The notes below the pieces were generated by a model. It was given only the letters and a program-made list of their open reading frames with translations. It was not told the origin of the DNA and made no database searches. DNA of 64,000 nucleotides from Flabesymbios commensalis. Lineage: Eukaryota > Annelida > Polychaeta > Terebellida > Flabelligeridae. A program made the position numbers and the translations under genes. Where the stretch lies: positions 76,525,319 to 76,589,318 of the forward strand of contig OZ024915.1 of NCBI GenBank assembly GCA_964017125.1. The letters are read 5' to 3'. Below, one piece after another: positions 19,252-28,989 of this stretch; position 1 is the first letter of the stretch; every line of letters starts with the position of its first letter.

Positions 19252-19722
19252 ACGAGTGTCCACGAGGAGAAAACAAAGAAAACGAAGAATCTCACCAACA
19301 TGAAGAGAAATAAGGAGCAAGAGTATAGGCATTGTATGGGGATGGTACTTCGTATATAGTATATATAGTGATGAGAGGTGATAAAAGGTGTGATCCATGC
19401 TTACCCTGACAACCACAAAACCACTGGCCATATTGTGCAGTGTATGAAAAACAAGCCAAAAGCCACATGGATTAGCCACGTGAACTTGACAGCAACACAA
19501 CAAACACAACAACAAACACGCTGATTGGTCAGAGCTGAAAAATCACGCGCGAATTTTTCCGAAAAAACCGCCCCGGTTGGGTTCTGGGGCGAGATCTCGC
19601 TTTGCCGTAAATTGACGCTTCTCGCTCTCGCCTCATATGTAATCGAGCAATGGCTAATGAACTGAGAGCGATTTATTTTCTCGCGCGATTTCTCGTTCTC
19701 GCCTTATGTGTAATACGGGCAT
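19023..19722. mobile_element. C1 DNA transposon-like element, about 700 bp
   Basis: Inverted ends: GGCCCACTTACACATAGAGC / complement of TGCCCGTATTACACATAAGG, each continuing GCGAGAA..GAAATCGCGC. A second, inner pair of the same motif (TACACATAAAGCGAGAAATC near 19097; TCGCTCTCGCCTCATATG near 19622) gives two transposase-site-like repeats per end. The interior has a TA microsatellite and no convincing ORF. Superfamily unassigned. Confidence 0.65.
19202..19247. repeat. (TA)n microsatellite
   Basis: About 22 uninterrupted TA units inside C1. Confidence 0.95.
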
Positions 19723-19900
19723 TAGGAAACACTTGTGCCCCATCTTGTTGCGACTTTGATTTATCTGTCACAAATGTATTCATACTATATAAGGGGTAAT
19801 ATGTCACCTTTAAGATACACAAAATAGGCACATATGTTACAAGATTATACAACAAAGACCTCAATTTCATTGTCAACATGAAATCATGCAACATAAGTCA

Positions 19901-20200
19901 TACAATGTCATGTTTAAACCCGCATATTGTGTCCGCCTTGACCAGTATAAAAAATACGGTAGATTTGTACATCCGAATCTACTGTTTTAACAATAGACTG
20001 ACGCCACAGGTGTATTTTGTGTAGATTCGTGATCCGAACATAGCCTACTGCTTTGCCATGGAGAAATAACGAGATTCGATAGATTCGTAGATCTGAATGT
20101 ACGAGGCGCGCAGCGCCGAGTATATTCGGATCTACGAATCTATCGTAATTGAGTTCTTTCTCCGACTTAAAACACACGGAATAGGTACATGCCAATATTT
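19901..20200 (-). mobile_element. G1 repeat copy with large hairpin
   Basis: Contains CCGAATCTACTGTTTTAACA, TGACGCCACAGGTG and a hairpin pairing CGATAGATTCGTAGATCTGA with TCGGATCTACGAATCTATCG around a GCGCGCAGCGC loop. The same hairpin is at 47265-47330. Confidence 0.65.
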
Positions 20201-20254
20201 AATACAGAAGAAATTTAGAAAAAAATTATAGTTAGCATTTTAAACCTTTCCTTG

Positions 20255-20415
20255 GATAAACTATGAAACATTAGCCATGCTAAACCTGTATATTGAGTCC
20301 GACCTGGTCAGTATGAAAATAACAGTAGATTCGTAGATCCGAATCTAGTGTTTTAGCAATAGACTGACGTCACCGGTGTATTTTAAAACAATAGACGTCA
20401 CAGGCGTATTTTACG
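20255..20415 (-). mobile_element. G1 repeat, partial
   Basis: TAAACCTGTATATTGAGTCC, AACAGTAGATTCGTAGATCC and two copies of the ACAATAGAC(TGAC)GTCAC word, suggesting a small internal duplication. Confidence 0.55.
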
Positions 20416-20522
20416 CTTAAAGCCATAAACCACTATATGTATGTTCCTGGTTTTAGTTGTATCCAAGTTGCCTCTATCTCTGTAATCAATCTGGCTCTTT
20501 CTACATAGTGGACTACTACTTC

Positions 20523-20797
20523 AAAGGGACAGGCTCAGGCTAAAGTCATAAAAAAATCGGTGATTTTATTTTGGCTTATTAATATGACCATATGATCTAA
20601 GCTAATGTGTATGAACATGTCCATAGACTGGAACTCTTATTTTGGACAACTATGTCAAAATAAGAAATACGGGAATTTCTGTAGTGTAGAATTTGTGTAG
20701 TTTCAGTCTATGGACATGTTTACGTCATATGGTCATATTAAGAAGCCAAAATAAAATCACCGATTTTTTATGATTTTAGCTTGGGCTAGTCCCTTTA
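20523..20797. mobile_element. K1 long-inverted-repeat MITE, 275 bp
   Basis: Two arms of about 110 bp: AAAGGGACAGGCTCAGGCTA, ATCGGTGATTTTATTTTGGC, AATATGACCATATGA, ACATGTCCATAGACTGGAAC on the left and the complement on the right. The centre contains AAATAAGAAATACGGGAAT. Decayed relatives at 22130-22290, 35940-36165 and 40590-40715. Confidence 0.75.
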
Positions 20798-21142
20798 AAT
20801 TAAGCAGTTATTTCTGTGAGGTTTTGTCAGAAGAGCACTGTCCTACGGGGATCTCTGCTTCCCCTGAATGCCCTGTAGCAATGTCCAGAGAAGATGTAGT
20901 TATCCGGGGGAGAGGGGGGTGAGGAGGGGTGTATCTAAACACATGCAAATGCCGAGTCAATGTTCCGGACTGACTCAGTATTTAGTTCCGCTCTCAGCTC
21001 TTCAGCGCGCATCTCTGATTTCTCAATCTCAGCGTAGTGATGAGCTGCGACCTTGACCTTTCGCCAGGCCCGTTAACACTGTTTAACCGCTGGCAGCTGA
21101 ATTATTCAAATTGAAATCTTCTTCCTGTCCAGTCCAGAACAT
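20798..21142. other. No feature recognised
   Basis: Moderate G+C, apparently single copy; no coding evidence. Confidence 0.4.
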
Positions 21143-21240
21143 CCCGCTAAACACAAGATGTTGTGGCAATGTTTGATTATTGTTGGTCCATCGTCTGCGA
21201 CGCTGGACCAACATTAACCCAACATTGGGACAATTCAAAG
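21143..21240. mobile_element. P palindrome copy
   Basis: CCCGCTAAACACAAGATGTT, core GGTCCATCGTCTGCGACGCT, right arm GACCAACATTAACCCAACAT. Confidence 0.7.
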
Positions 21241-21690
21241 GTCTGTATAGTTGGTGAGCTGGAAGTTAGAAATATCTTGTCCCCAACAACGTGTTTCGAG
21301 TTTGAACAAAAAAACACAGCTGAGTCATGTGAATATTTAGATGAAATGGCGGAAGAAGTATGGGAAGTAAATATATAAATATAAATAAACTCACGCAATA
21401 AACAGATGATAATATCAACTGAATGTGTTCATATGTTTTCATTTTATTTAGCTTTTTACCAATACATATATTTAGAAACAGATACAAAAAATATACACAT
21501 TATATCATTATAATATTATATACAACATTGGTCGTGCTGCGCTATAATAGGGAAAAACACACTCTGGAAAGCGTAGAAACCCATAAAATAAATACAAGTA
21601 GAATACTTTTAATTGTATGACTGAGAGTAGTTAGATCTTGTTCGTCTTGTCCTCTACAAGAACTTGGACACTGACCAAGTCCAGTATTGT
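21241..21690. other. A+T-rich, fragment of an unclassified repeat
   Basis: ACTCTGGAAAGCGTAGAAAC near 21550 is shared with 629-648; otherwise nothing assignable. Confidence 0.35.
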
Positions 21691-21691
21691 A

Positions 21692-21750
21692 ACGCCGACC
21701 AATCGAAGAGTAGCTCTGTCACATGTCGAGATCGCCCCGTTATTAAATAT
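21692..21750. repeat. Short dispersed repeat (CGACCAAT type)
   Basis: CGACCAATCGAAGAGTAGCT, CTGTCACATGTCGAGATCG, CCGTTATTAA; homologous to 23824-23890, which keeps the order with a few changes. Confidence 0.5.
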
Positions 21751-21754
21751 ATTT

Positions 21755-21895
21755 TTCATCATTAGATATAGGAAATTGCTTCAGCAATTCCAGCTTTAGA
21801 TGAATGAGAAATACTACCAAACAGCTGAGCAGCTCAAGGGCTCCGAAATACCATAGATTAATCATATATTTCGTTAATCTATGGTATTCCTCAAG
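21755..21895. repeat. T3-like hairpin scrap and a perfect hairpin
   Basis: GGAAATTGCTTCAGCAATTCC is a T3-type stem. At 21847-21890, AATACCATAGATTAA pairs with TTAATCTATGGTATT around a short loop. Confidence 0.5.
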
Positions 21896-22068
21896 GTGAA
21901 TAAAAGTCTCCCGGCTTTATCAAATACCCAAATCTAACAGGGGACCTCTCTCAAGTGAACACTCAGTAAATCTTCCCTGTGATGCTTTTCTAATGCAATG
22001 GTTTTTATTCAAAATATTCTATAAATGCAACGAGCTTGACACTCAGAATTCTGAACTATTCCATTTAC

Positions 22069-22125
22069 TTTTCCAGTCACTTCAAGCTGTGTCTTGCTAC
22101 CGCATGACTGAAAATTACCTCGATT
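22069..22125. mobile_element. T2 hairpin fragment
   Basis: CAGTCACTTCAAGCTGTGTC, TTGCTACCGCATGACTGAAA; the second arm is shortened. Confidence 0.5.
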
Positions 22126-22129
22126 AAAA

Positions 22130-22290
22130 ATTGAAGCGACACAATCAGGCTATAATAAAAATTATAAAAAATGAGTATTTTTATTGTGGCTTCCTAATAT
22201 GGCCATGTGGGAGTCTTTTAAATTTTGGGCTGCTGTGCCAAAGTAGCAAGTTATTCCCGTATTTCTTATTTTGGACACTGATAGGTAAAA
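22130..22290 (-). mobile_element. K1 partial copy
   Basis: GGCTTCCTAATATGGCCATG, CCCGTATTTCTTATTTTGGA; one arm plus the centre. Confidence 0.5.
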
Positions 22291-22291
22291 T

Positions 22292-22430
22292 GTTAATGAT
22301 GGCCGTAGATCCATAACATAGGTATTATAATGAAGCGGAAAGAGCTAACTAAAACACTTATGATGAATTCAAATTAAAAAAAAAACACTTTGATCTCTAA
22401 AATTATTTTATCCCTTTAGGTGTTAGAGGG
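22292..22430 (+). mobile_element. T1 MITE body without hairpin
   Basis: TTAATGATGGCCGTAGATCC, ATAACATAGGTATTATAATG, GCGGAAAGAGCTAAC. Starts at a TTAA where the hairpin would join, so hairpin and body are separable. Confidence 0.65.
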
Positions 22431-22704
22431 AGTTGCTGTTCTATTCTCATATTATTGGGATCTGCTGGTCCCATCACCAGTTCACAATCTGTGGAATCTG
22501 AGACTATCTCTGACAATGTCATAGGCCACCAATCGACTTAGGCAATCAACGACAAGATTGCCTGGTTTCCGCACCGCTAAAACGCAGCCTGTGATTGGTG
22601 GAGATGAATCACGTGACAAGAATCACGGAGATGATAGTGGCGCCGCCACTCCATAGCGGCGGGTGAGTGAACTATCAGAAATTGACCGTTGATGGGGGTT
22701 GTGG

Positions 22705-23245
22705 ATAGAAAAACTCCATTTCCAGGCACCGAGATTGAATCTAGCGGCTTAACCCCCTGCATGCTGGGGGCTGAGGATACTAGTGATACTATTACAAATG
22801 ACCCTTTAGATGCTAGAGGCTGATAAATCTCCATTTTATGCTGGGTGCTGATGGTGCTAGTGATACTAGTACACATGAACCTTTACTTGCTAGAGCCAAA
22901 TTGATCTACATTTCCAAGTACTGAGATTAAATCTAACAGCTTAACCTTTAGAGCACTGATCTATTCAATATAATTTTTCAATCACTTGAAATTGTGTCTC
23001 GCTACCGCGATCCACAACTTCAAGTGACTGAAAATGTGTGTTATTTGCGGAATTTAAGTCCCGACATATAACAGTGTTTCAAGATTGAAAGCATATTTAA
23101 CTTTTAACAACTGGTTATACAGGTGCTAATAAAACACAGAATTTCTACTGTAGTCGACATCAGTGCTCTAAGGGTTAACCGTTTATACGCTAGAGAAGAA
23201 TGATGATACAGATAGTATTACAGGCGACCCTCCACCCACCAAACA
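22705..23245 (+). repeat. Tandem duplication interrupted by a MITE
   Basis: ATTTCCAGGCACCGAGATTG...CGGCTTAACC near 22720 is repeated as ATTTCCAAGTACTGAGATTA...CAGCTTAACC near 22910. The unit also carries GATACTAGTGATACTATTAC and TGACCCT, found again after the MITE at about 23200-23235 (GATACAGATAGTATTACAGG, CGACCCT). A T2c copy sits exactly in the TTAA of the second unit. Confidence 0.75.
22941..23178 (+). mobile_element. T2c TTAA-type MITE with proven target duplication
   Basis: Starts TTAACCTTTAGAGCACTGAT and ends ATCAGTGCTCTAAGGGTTAA, so the terminal inverted repeats are about 19-20 bp. Hairpin CACTTGAAATTGTGTCTCGC / GCGATCCACAACTTCAAGTG. The tandem repeat it entered has an unoccupied TTAACC at the same position in its first unit, showing TTAA to be the target and duplication. 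Fits piggyBac-type transposition; the element is non-coding. Confidence 0.85.
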
Positions 23246-23320
23246 CGAGAACCCAGTAAACACAAAACATTTCTACAATGTTCGACGTTGTATAAATGTT
23301 GTCCAAATAATTTGTGGTAA
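23246..23320. mobile_element. P palindrome, half copies
   Basis: Two P tips occur in a row (CCACCAAACACGAGA and CCCAGTAAACACAAAACAT), then a shortened stem TACAATGTTCGACGTTGTA. Confidence 0.55.
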
Positions 23321-23562
23321 TTGGGAATGGCCCATCATTTAATTAACATTGGCCCGATTTTTGAAGCTCTCTGGGCACACGCCTGCCGGCTGTTTAGTTT
23401 TAGAATTCAAATTAATTTATTTATGCTTTAAAAAAGTGCATTTTATATTAATTTCAAAGCTGTAAACATGCAAAAAGCCTTTGAAAAGCTGCTTCCATGC
23501 ATGCCACCAACGCAAAACAGATATTACGATTCAATGAAACATAGGGACCCGGTAACTTGGAC
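23321..23562. other. No feature recognised
   Basis: A+T-rich spacer. Confidence 0.4.
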
Positions 23563-23780
23563 CTAACAACGCTGAAATACTGTTGTATTACCCATGAAAA
23601 CAGTTTCTTGTTTTCATTTAAAAGCATCATAAATATCTTAGTTAGCTCTTTCTGCTTCGTTTGAATACCTATGTTATGAGTCTACGGCCATTAGAAATAT
23701 TTCCATTCTTACTGTGCGGGGATCATCTATATACGTCAGAATTCTGACGTATGAAGATGTTCCCGCACTGTAAGGGTTAA
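23563..23780 (-). mobile_element. T1 TTAA-type MITE
   Basis: ACGCTGAAATACTG, TTAGTTAGCTCTTTCTGCTT, TATGAGTCTACGGCCATTAG, short hairpin TATACGTCAGAATTCTGACG, end CCCGCACTGTAAGGGTTAA. Confidence 0.8.
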
Positions 23781-23823
23781 ACTTGGAACGTCCTTATTAT
23801 GACGGATTATGCAGACCAATCCC

Positions 23824-23890
23824 CGACCAATGGGAGAGTGGCTCAGTCCATCACATGACGAGATCAGACAATCACCGCCGTCATTAAGTT
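23824..23890. repeat. Short dispersed repeat (CGACCAAT type)
   Basis: CGACCAATGGGAGAGTGGCT, CACATGACGAGATC, CCGTCATTAA; the pair of 21692-21750. Confidence 0.5.
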
Positions 23891-24255
23891 GCTATTTTAA
23901 TCAGTGGGTAGAATACCATACTTGGTTGGATTAAAGTATTTTTTATCGATATATTTTATTCGAAGTATATTAGCTGATGAATTGATGCAGCGATGGGGCT
24001 TAAAGGGTTTAATATCACGACAAAAGACCTAACACCTTCTCGTTCCCCATGATAGTAGACACAGCACCTCTCCAGTTCCGGGTTCGAACACATCTATTTA
24101 TATAGACCTACGCAGAGACGCAGATCCTTGAGCAAAAAAACGCTGGTAGATAAACATTCAGATATTCCTGGTAGATTCTGGCTTCAAATAGCACATTCTA
24201 ATGGTGCTTCACGGTCGCGTCAATGATAAAACACTATAATGACGGCTCACAGTAC

Positions 24256-24335
24256 CGCCGTGCCAAGCCAAAAGGGAGTTTCTGCTTCCTTTTCAGGTAA
24301 GCAGATACTGCCTTCTGTCTTTGCAGAGTCGAGCA
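24256..24335. repeat. R palindrome (AGATACTGCC type)
   Basis: GCCAAGCCAAAAGGGAGTTT pairs loosely with GGTAAGCAGATACTGCCTTC then TGTCTTTGC; the same subtype as the array at 29.5-30 kb. Confidence 0.55.
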
Positions 24336-24471
24336 GGACCACTGATAAGGATTTTTATAGACAGGCCACGCAGTTCACAGAAATAATTCCACACTTAGCA
24401 GTTGTATTTGCAGCACGACTCGCCTGTTTTAGACACACCCTGAAGACATGAAGTCTTCATCCATTGTTGTT

Positions 24472-24720
24472 TTAACCCCTGCAATGCTGAAATATTTTTC
24501 ATAAACCATGGAAACCAAATGGGTTTTTCAATTTAAAATCATTAGAAATGTTTTAGTTAGATCTTCTCGCTTCATTTGAATACCTATGTCATAGGTCTAC
24601 TACGGCCATTATAAAGTATTAACTATTTTTGTGTGTGGATCGACTATAAACGTCAGAATCTGACGGCTATGGACGTCAGATTCTGACGTCTGGAGTCAGT
24701 CCCCGCACTGAATGAGTTAA
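24472..24720 (-). mobile_element. T1 TTAA-type MITE, full length (249 bp)
   Basis: TTAACCCCTGCAATGCTGAA start, CATTTGAATACCTATGTCAT, twin GACGTCAG/CTGACGTC hairpin, end CCCGCACTGAATGAGTTAA. Confidence 0.8.
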
Positions 24721-24747
24721 TGTTCTGCCAGAGACGATTGCCCAACA

Positions 24748-24880
24748 TTAACCCTTTAACCGCCAAATTATTCAATCTGAATTTTCACCCACTTGAAGTT
24801 GTGTCTCGCTGACGCGATCCACAACTTCAAGTGAGTGAAAATTATTCAGATTTGACAAAAAAAAAATATTTTACCAAACT
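24748..24880 (-). mobile_element. T2 MITE, truncated body
   Basis: TTAACCCTTTAACCGCCAAA start, perfect hairpin CACTTGAAGTTGTGTCTCGC / GCGATCCACAACTTCAAGTG; the body stops after TTTGACAAAA. A P half-arm (CCCAACATTAA) abuts on the left. Confidence 0.75.
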
Positions 24881-25011
24881 TTTTCGATCTAGCCCTCAGT
24901 GTCCTGACATGCGTAGTTGACGACTCGGAATTAAATTAAATAAATTTGATACGTAGTGAAAACTCCTTCTAATTTTCGAGTCAATGAGGTCGGGACACGG
25001 ATAAATGAATG

Positions 25012-25089
25012 AGTTGGGTTTTAGGCTACTTTGTGCACGCGAAATGCGACACCTGGTGGTCTGAGGCCGAGCACGCCACCTCTCGGGAC
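25012..25089 (-). mobile_element. S1 SINE fragment
   Basis: GGTTTTAGGCTACTTTGTGC joined to GGTGGTCTGAGGCCGAGCAC: 3' body and central module with the intervening part deleted. Confidence 0.6.
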
Positions 25090-25473
25090 ACGGAGGAGTT
25101 AGACGTTATAGACTATTTCTAGCTCTCAAAAATCCATATACTTGACATGTCTAGGTGCAGTATCTTGCCGCATCAGGTCTGACAGTCAGACCACTGCAAC
25201 TTGATAGATGAAGATGAGTTGCAGTGGAGAAAATGTTGCCCTCAGGGATAAGGGGTGTTCATGTGATATCGAGAAAAAAATATCTCTTTTTAAATATAAA
25301 TGACAGAAATAATGGTAAATTTTGTCCCGTGGTACAAAAACAGTAATTGATCAGGGTAGATTTGTCTCTAAACCTCACTCAGTCATTTACACCCTGTTAC
25401 CATGGACAGTCGATGTGCCTCATGAGGTTTGAAATGTCAAATTTGCCACTTCACGAAATGCCCGAGTTGATAT
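25090..25473. other. No feature recognised
   Basis: Mixed composition; no repeat or gene assigned. Confidence 0.4.
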
Positions 25474-25685
25474 TTAACCCTTTCTGTGCGGGGATCGACT
25501 TAGGCGCCAGAATCTGACGTCTATAGACTTGTCGGTCCCCGCGATGAAAGAGTAAAATATTTATGATGGTCGTAGCTCCATAACATAGGTATTCAAATAG
25601 AGCGGGAAAAGCTAACTATAAGACATTTATGATGGTCTTAAATAAACAACTCTTTAGTCTCGTAGTTTATACGAAACTATTCCAG
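25474..25685 (+). mobile_element. T1 TTAA-type MITE
   Basis: TTAACCCTTTCTGTGCGGGG, hairpin with GCCAGAATCTGACGTCTATA, body TAACATAGGTATTCAAATAG; the right end is decayed. Confidence 0.75.
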
Positions 25686-25845
25686 ACTTGTAGAGATTAC
25701 CACGGCCCACAGCCAGAGCCTCGTGAGGATTTAAATGGCACATAGTGGCAGATTTGACATTCTATGCATGAGAGGGCCTGTACTGACGTCAGAAAATTAT
25801 TATACTAAATTGACTGATATCATTTCAAATGCAGTCGGAGATCCA

Positions 25846-25935
25846 GGCGAGGGGGGGGGGGAGTCAGGGTAAGCTGGGTGGGGGTCAGGGTTTTAGACTG
25901 GGAGGTAGGGGGGGTGGTTCGGGTCAGGGGTGTCT
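25846..25935 (+). repeat. G-run cluster, quadruplex-prone
   Basis: At least eight runs of three or more G within 90 bp, including a G12 run, separated by short loops. It has the sequence form of a G-quadruplex; no function is implied. Confidence 0.6.
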
Positions 25936-26110
25936 CGTACGAGAAATTAATTGCCAAAACATGCATCCCACTTACCAAGAAATCGTTATTTGACACTCAA
26001 AATGAACTAGGGTACTGTGGATCTGAGACCATAATTTATTAGCTGAGAAGCCTAGAAGGCATTACATGATGATGTACTAATGCTGGTGCTCTCTTATTGT
26101 GATGGATCAG

Positions 26111-26361
26111 CCCTTAAACTACCAAATTTATTCACTTTGAATTTTCACCCAGTTGAAGTTGTGTCTCGCTGACGCGATCCACAACTTCAAGTAAGTGGAA
26201 ATTATTCATATTTGACAAAATGGAGGTCGACTATTTTCAAATCTTGCTGATTGATGTCACGTTTTATCTTTAACATATTTAAAATCTTGGTATTTGATGT
26301 GCTAATATAAAATTGAAAAAAATAACGAATATATTCGTGACCGGTGGTTTTAAAGTGGTAA
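26111..26361 (-). mobile_element. T2 TTAA-type MITE, full length
   Basis: CTTAAACTACCAAATTTATT, hairpin CAGTTGAAGTTGTGTCTCGC / GCGATCCACAACTTCAAGTA, body TGGAGGTCGACTATTTTCAA, CACGTTTTATCTTTAACAT, end GACCGGTGGTTTTAAAG. Confidence 0.8.
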
Positions 26362-26860
26362 TCGCGTTTATAGCCGTTTTAATCTTTTTATTTGGCCTTC
26401 AAATACGAAATATTGGTGGAGAAAAAAACATTAAAATGATTAGATTAGCATATATTTTGACTCATATACCCGGTAGTGCAAATGTAAGCAATATTTACAA
26501 ACTCGAAGTTTTAAAATGGGTGCAATTTCAAATTATGTAATTTAGCGCATACTAGTTTATATCGAATGCATTTGATTTAAAATATGTTACAGTCCCTGAG
26601 TGTGATAATGGTGATTGAAAGGTTAATATTTTTGTTGCGTTTTCTGAGAATTGACCGCCGTGACCCCAGTGTGTGTGACCTTGACCCCGCCCTATCAGTC
26701 ATACCAGGCTGTATCTATGATCTATCGGTTTTCCCTGCAGACCTTGGAAACATTCCTAATTCATGTCCAGTCTCGCGATCACTTGTTGACATCTCGTGAA
26801 CTCTCCCGATGACCCGGCCCTGATTTCACAAACATTGCATTGTCTCAAATCACTGCCCGG
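26362..26860. other. Repeat-poor stretch
   Basis: No dispersed repeat recognised. Open + frames (26313-26540; 26584-26799) show no motif. Includes TGTGTGTGACCTTGACCCCG. Confidence 0.4.
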
Positions 26861-26863
26861 GTC

Positions 26864-26923
26864 TGTCTTACGGGCGCTGATTGGCCGCCGCTTACGCGTC
26901 ATCCAATCAGCGCCCTTAAGACA
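26864..26923. repeat. Inverted repeat with paired CCAAT boxes
   Basis: 21-bp arms, TGTCTTACGGGCGCTGATTG(G) and complement, with one mismatch around an 18-bp CG-rich spacer. Each arm contains a CCAAT-box core (CTGATTGG/CCAATCAG). Confidence 0.6.
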
Positions 26924-27204
26924 GATCAGTTCTACGTTGCGGTTTGTTCAAATCGCGTAGAGTCTCGTGGCAATCAGTTCAAATCTCGTATTGACCTATC
27001 GATATATCTTCACACCCATCTGACAGCGAAGGCACGATAATAACGCATCGTGAACACATGGCATCTAACGTACGAATATAACGCAATCATGTCATCATCA
27101 ACAAAATGACAGCACGCACCTCTACCTATGGATTATATCTAACGTCATCGCCCACTGGACCTTCTATTATTTACTTTTAGTACCGTACTCTATTAGATAT
27201 ATCA

Positions 27205-27335
27205 CGTAAAGTAAGATATGCAAACAGTTTTCATTGGAGTGTTATATGAGGAACACAGCACTCGTCCAATGAATAAGCCGCAGACAATATTCATTGGACA
27301 AAGGTATGCTGTAGCACGAAAGCAAACGTTTGTAT
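27205..27335. mobile_element. F1 repeat copy
   Basis: ATGCAAACAGTTTTCATTGG, AGCACTCGTCCAATGAATAA, ATTCATTGGACAAAGG; the CCTAAAGGCT loop is absent. Confidence 0.5.
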
Positions 27336-27421
27336 TATTTTTTTTCACAATATCAACATGATAAGCTAACAAAACTACCATTGATCGTCATCCGTCCCTG
27401 TACCCAGGGCGTAATAGTAGT

Positions 27422-27641
27422 AAGGTGGGCACCGTTCAATCTCCGGGGGGGGGAGGGGGGGCTAGAGTATTTTTCGCAGACCAATTATTTATTTCAACCC
27501 GGAACAGCTGTGCGCTGAAAGTTTCAAATTTTCTTCATGTTTAATTGTATAAAATGGTTCTTGAATTTTTTTTTATTTGATGGCGAGTCTGTCCGATTTT
27601 TTTTTAACCCCCCTCCTCAGAGATTGAATGGTGGCCACTTT
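27422..27641. mobile_element. M1-like element, variant ends
   Basis: AGGTGGGCACCGTTCAATCT and complement of AAGTGGCCACCATTCAATCT, followed inward by G/C runs, as in M1. About 220 bp, T-rich interior. Confidence 0.55.
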
Positions 27642-27724
27642 ATAATTTATTTCAGTCTCGCTCTGTGCAAATTGTTCATGAAACAAATCACTCATGGACT
27701 AGTTATGAGAGACCTTGTCGCTAA

Positions 27725-28013
27725 TTAAAACACACCACTACATTATTTACTTTTTTCGACCACAACATTCTAAGTCGGGAATGGAGAGTTATTGTTGATC
27801 AAGTGTAGACCAATTATCATGGTAGGCCTATGGTATTAAAATCAGTCAGGTGTGACCGAGCTGTTGATTATGATGAATCCTAATTATTGTCGGATGTGTT
27901 TTAAGTCAGTTAAAACCCTCGGAGCGCTAGATTCTTAGCAGTGGAAAAGCCTCGGCCTTCGGCCTCGGCCTTTTCCACAGCTAAGAAGACCTCCTCGGGC
28001 TTAATCCTATACG
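27725..28013 (+). mobile_element. H1 repeat, near full length (289 bp)
   Basis: TTAAAACACACCACTACATT, GGGAATGGAGAGTTATTGTT, AATCAGTCAGGTGTGACCGA, TGTTTTAAGTCAGTTAAAAC, hairpin TTCTTAGCAGTGGAAAAGCC / GGCCTTTTCCACAGCTAAGA, end CTCGGGCTTAATCCTATAC. Confidence 0.75.
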
Positions 28014-28030
28014 TAATCTGATCAACAAAG

Positions 28031-28115
28031 AAATGTTGATCAACAAAAGGCAGTATCTACTTACTTTTCAAGTAAGCAGATACTGCCTTTTGACTTTGCA
28101 CGGCAGTATATACAT
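28031..28115. repeat. R palindrome (AGATACTGCC type)
   Basis: AAAAGGCAGTATCTACTTAC / GTAAGCAGATACTGCCTTTT, a near-perfect stem with the short loop TTTTCAA. Confidence 0.7.
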
Positions 28116-28350
28116 GTACGTCTCAGAGTGAAAACCACTGCCCAGGATTTGAGACTTACTGGTATCTAATCGCTGATGATACAGTTCTTGGCATGATATG
28201 TCAGGACATATTGTCACTGGATCAATGACTGTACGTGCCTTCATGGAAAAATGTCCTGTGACCCACACCCCCTCCTCTGCCCCCTCACGCCTCAGCTGAG
28301 AACAAGTCAATCACTACTTCCTTGTTGGCACGTAAGATCACATCAATACC

Positions 28351-28755
28351 AGCCCTTACAACGCGGAAATATTTCTTGTATAAACCATGGAGACCAATGG
28401 GTTTTTTTTAAATTATAATCATTATAAACATAATAAATATCTTAGTTAATAGTCTTGACAAGTTAAAAAAATATAAAATATTTTTGTGTGTTCGTGTGTG
28501 TGGTTTTTTGTGTGTTTTTTTGTACATGTTTGAAGAAAATGGATAATAGCTAGGGTGTGGATGGGTGATGTCTGACAAATTTAATTTATTTCAGATTTTT
28601 TAAACTTTACAAGATCCCTTGGCTTTTTGCGCTTCAGTTGAATACCTATGTTATGGTCTAAGGTCATTATAAATATTTCACTCTTTCAGTGCGGGGACCG
28701 TCTTTATACGTCAGTATCTGACGTATAAAGACGGTCCCCGCACTGAAAGGGTTAA
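28351..28755 (-). mobile_element. T1 MITE with about 170-bp insert
   Basis: CCTTACAACGCGGAAATATT, AAACCATGGAGACCAATGGG, ATCTTAGTTAATAG, then unrelated GT-rich DNA (28450-28620), then GAATACCTATGTTATGG and a perfect hairpin ending CGCACTGAAAGGGTTAA. Confidence 0.75.
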
Positions 28756-28845
28756 ATCAACAAAACACTCAGGGCCTATTCGCACAGTCGGCACGAGAAA
28801 ATATATCGCGCCCATTTTCACAGTCCGCAGGGTAAATTCCTCTGG

Positions 28846-28882
28846 TTTAATGTTGGGCCAGCGGTGCCAATGTTTTACTTGG
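28846..28882. mobile_element. P fragment
   Basis: GTTTAATGTTGGGCCAGCGG, TGCCAATG; core and one arm. Confidence 0.45.
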
Positions 28883-28989
28883 AACTACATTTTATCGCTC
28901 GATGTTTCAGTAAAATTCGTTTCTGTTTCAATCTGAGACACAACAGAGCGGCTGATCGAGTCGCGCTGTGCATGTGTAAATGGCATCAC

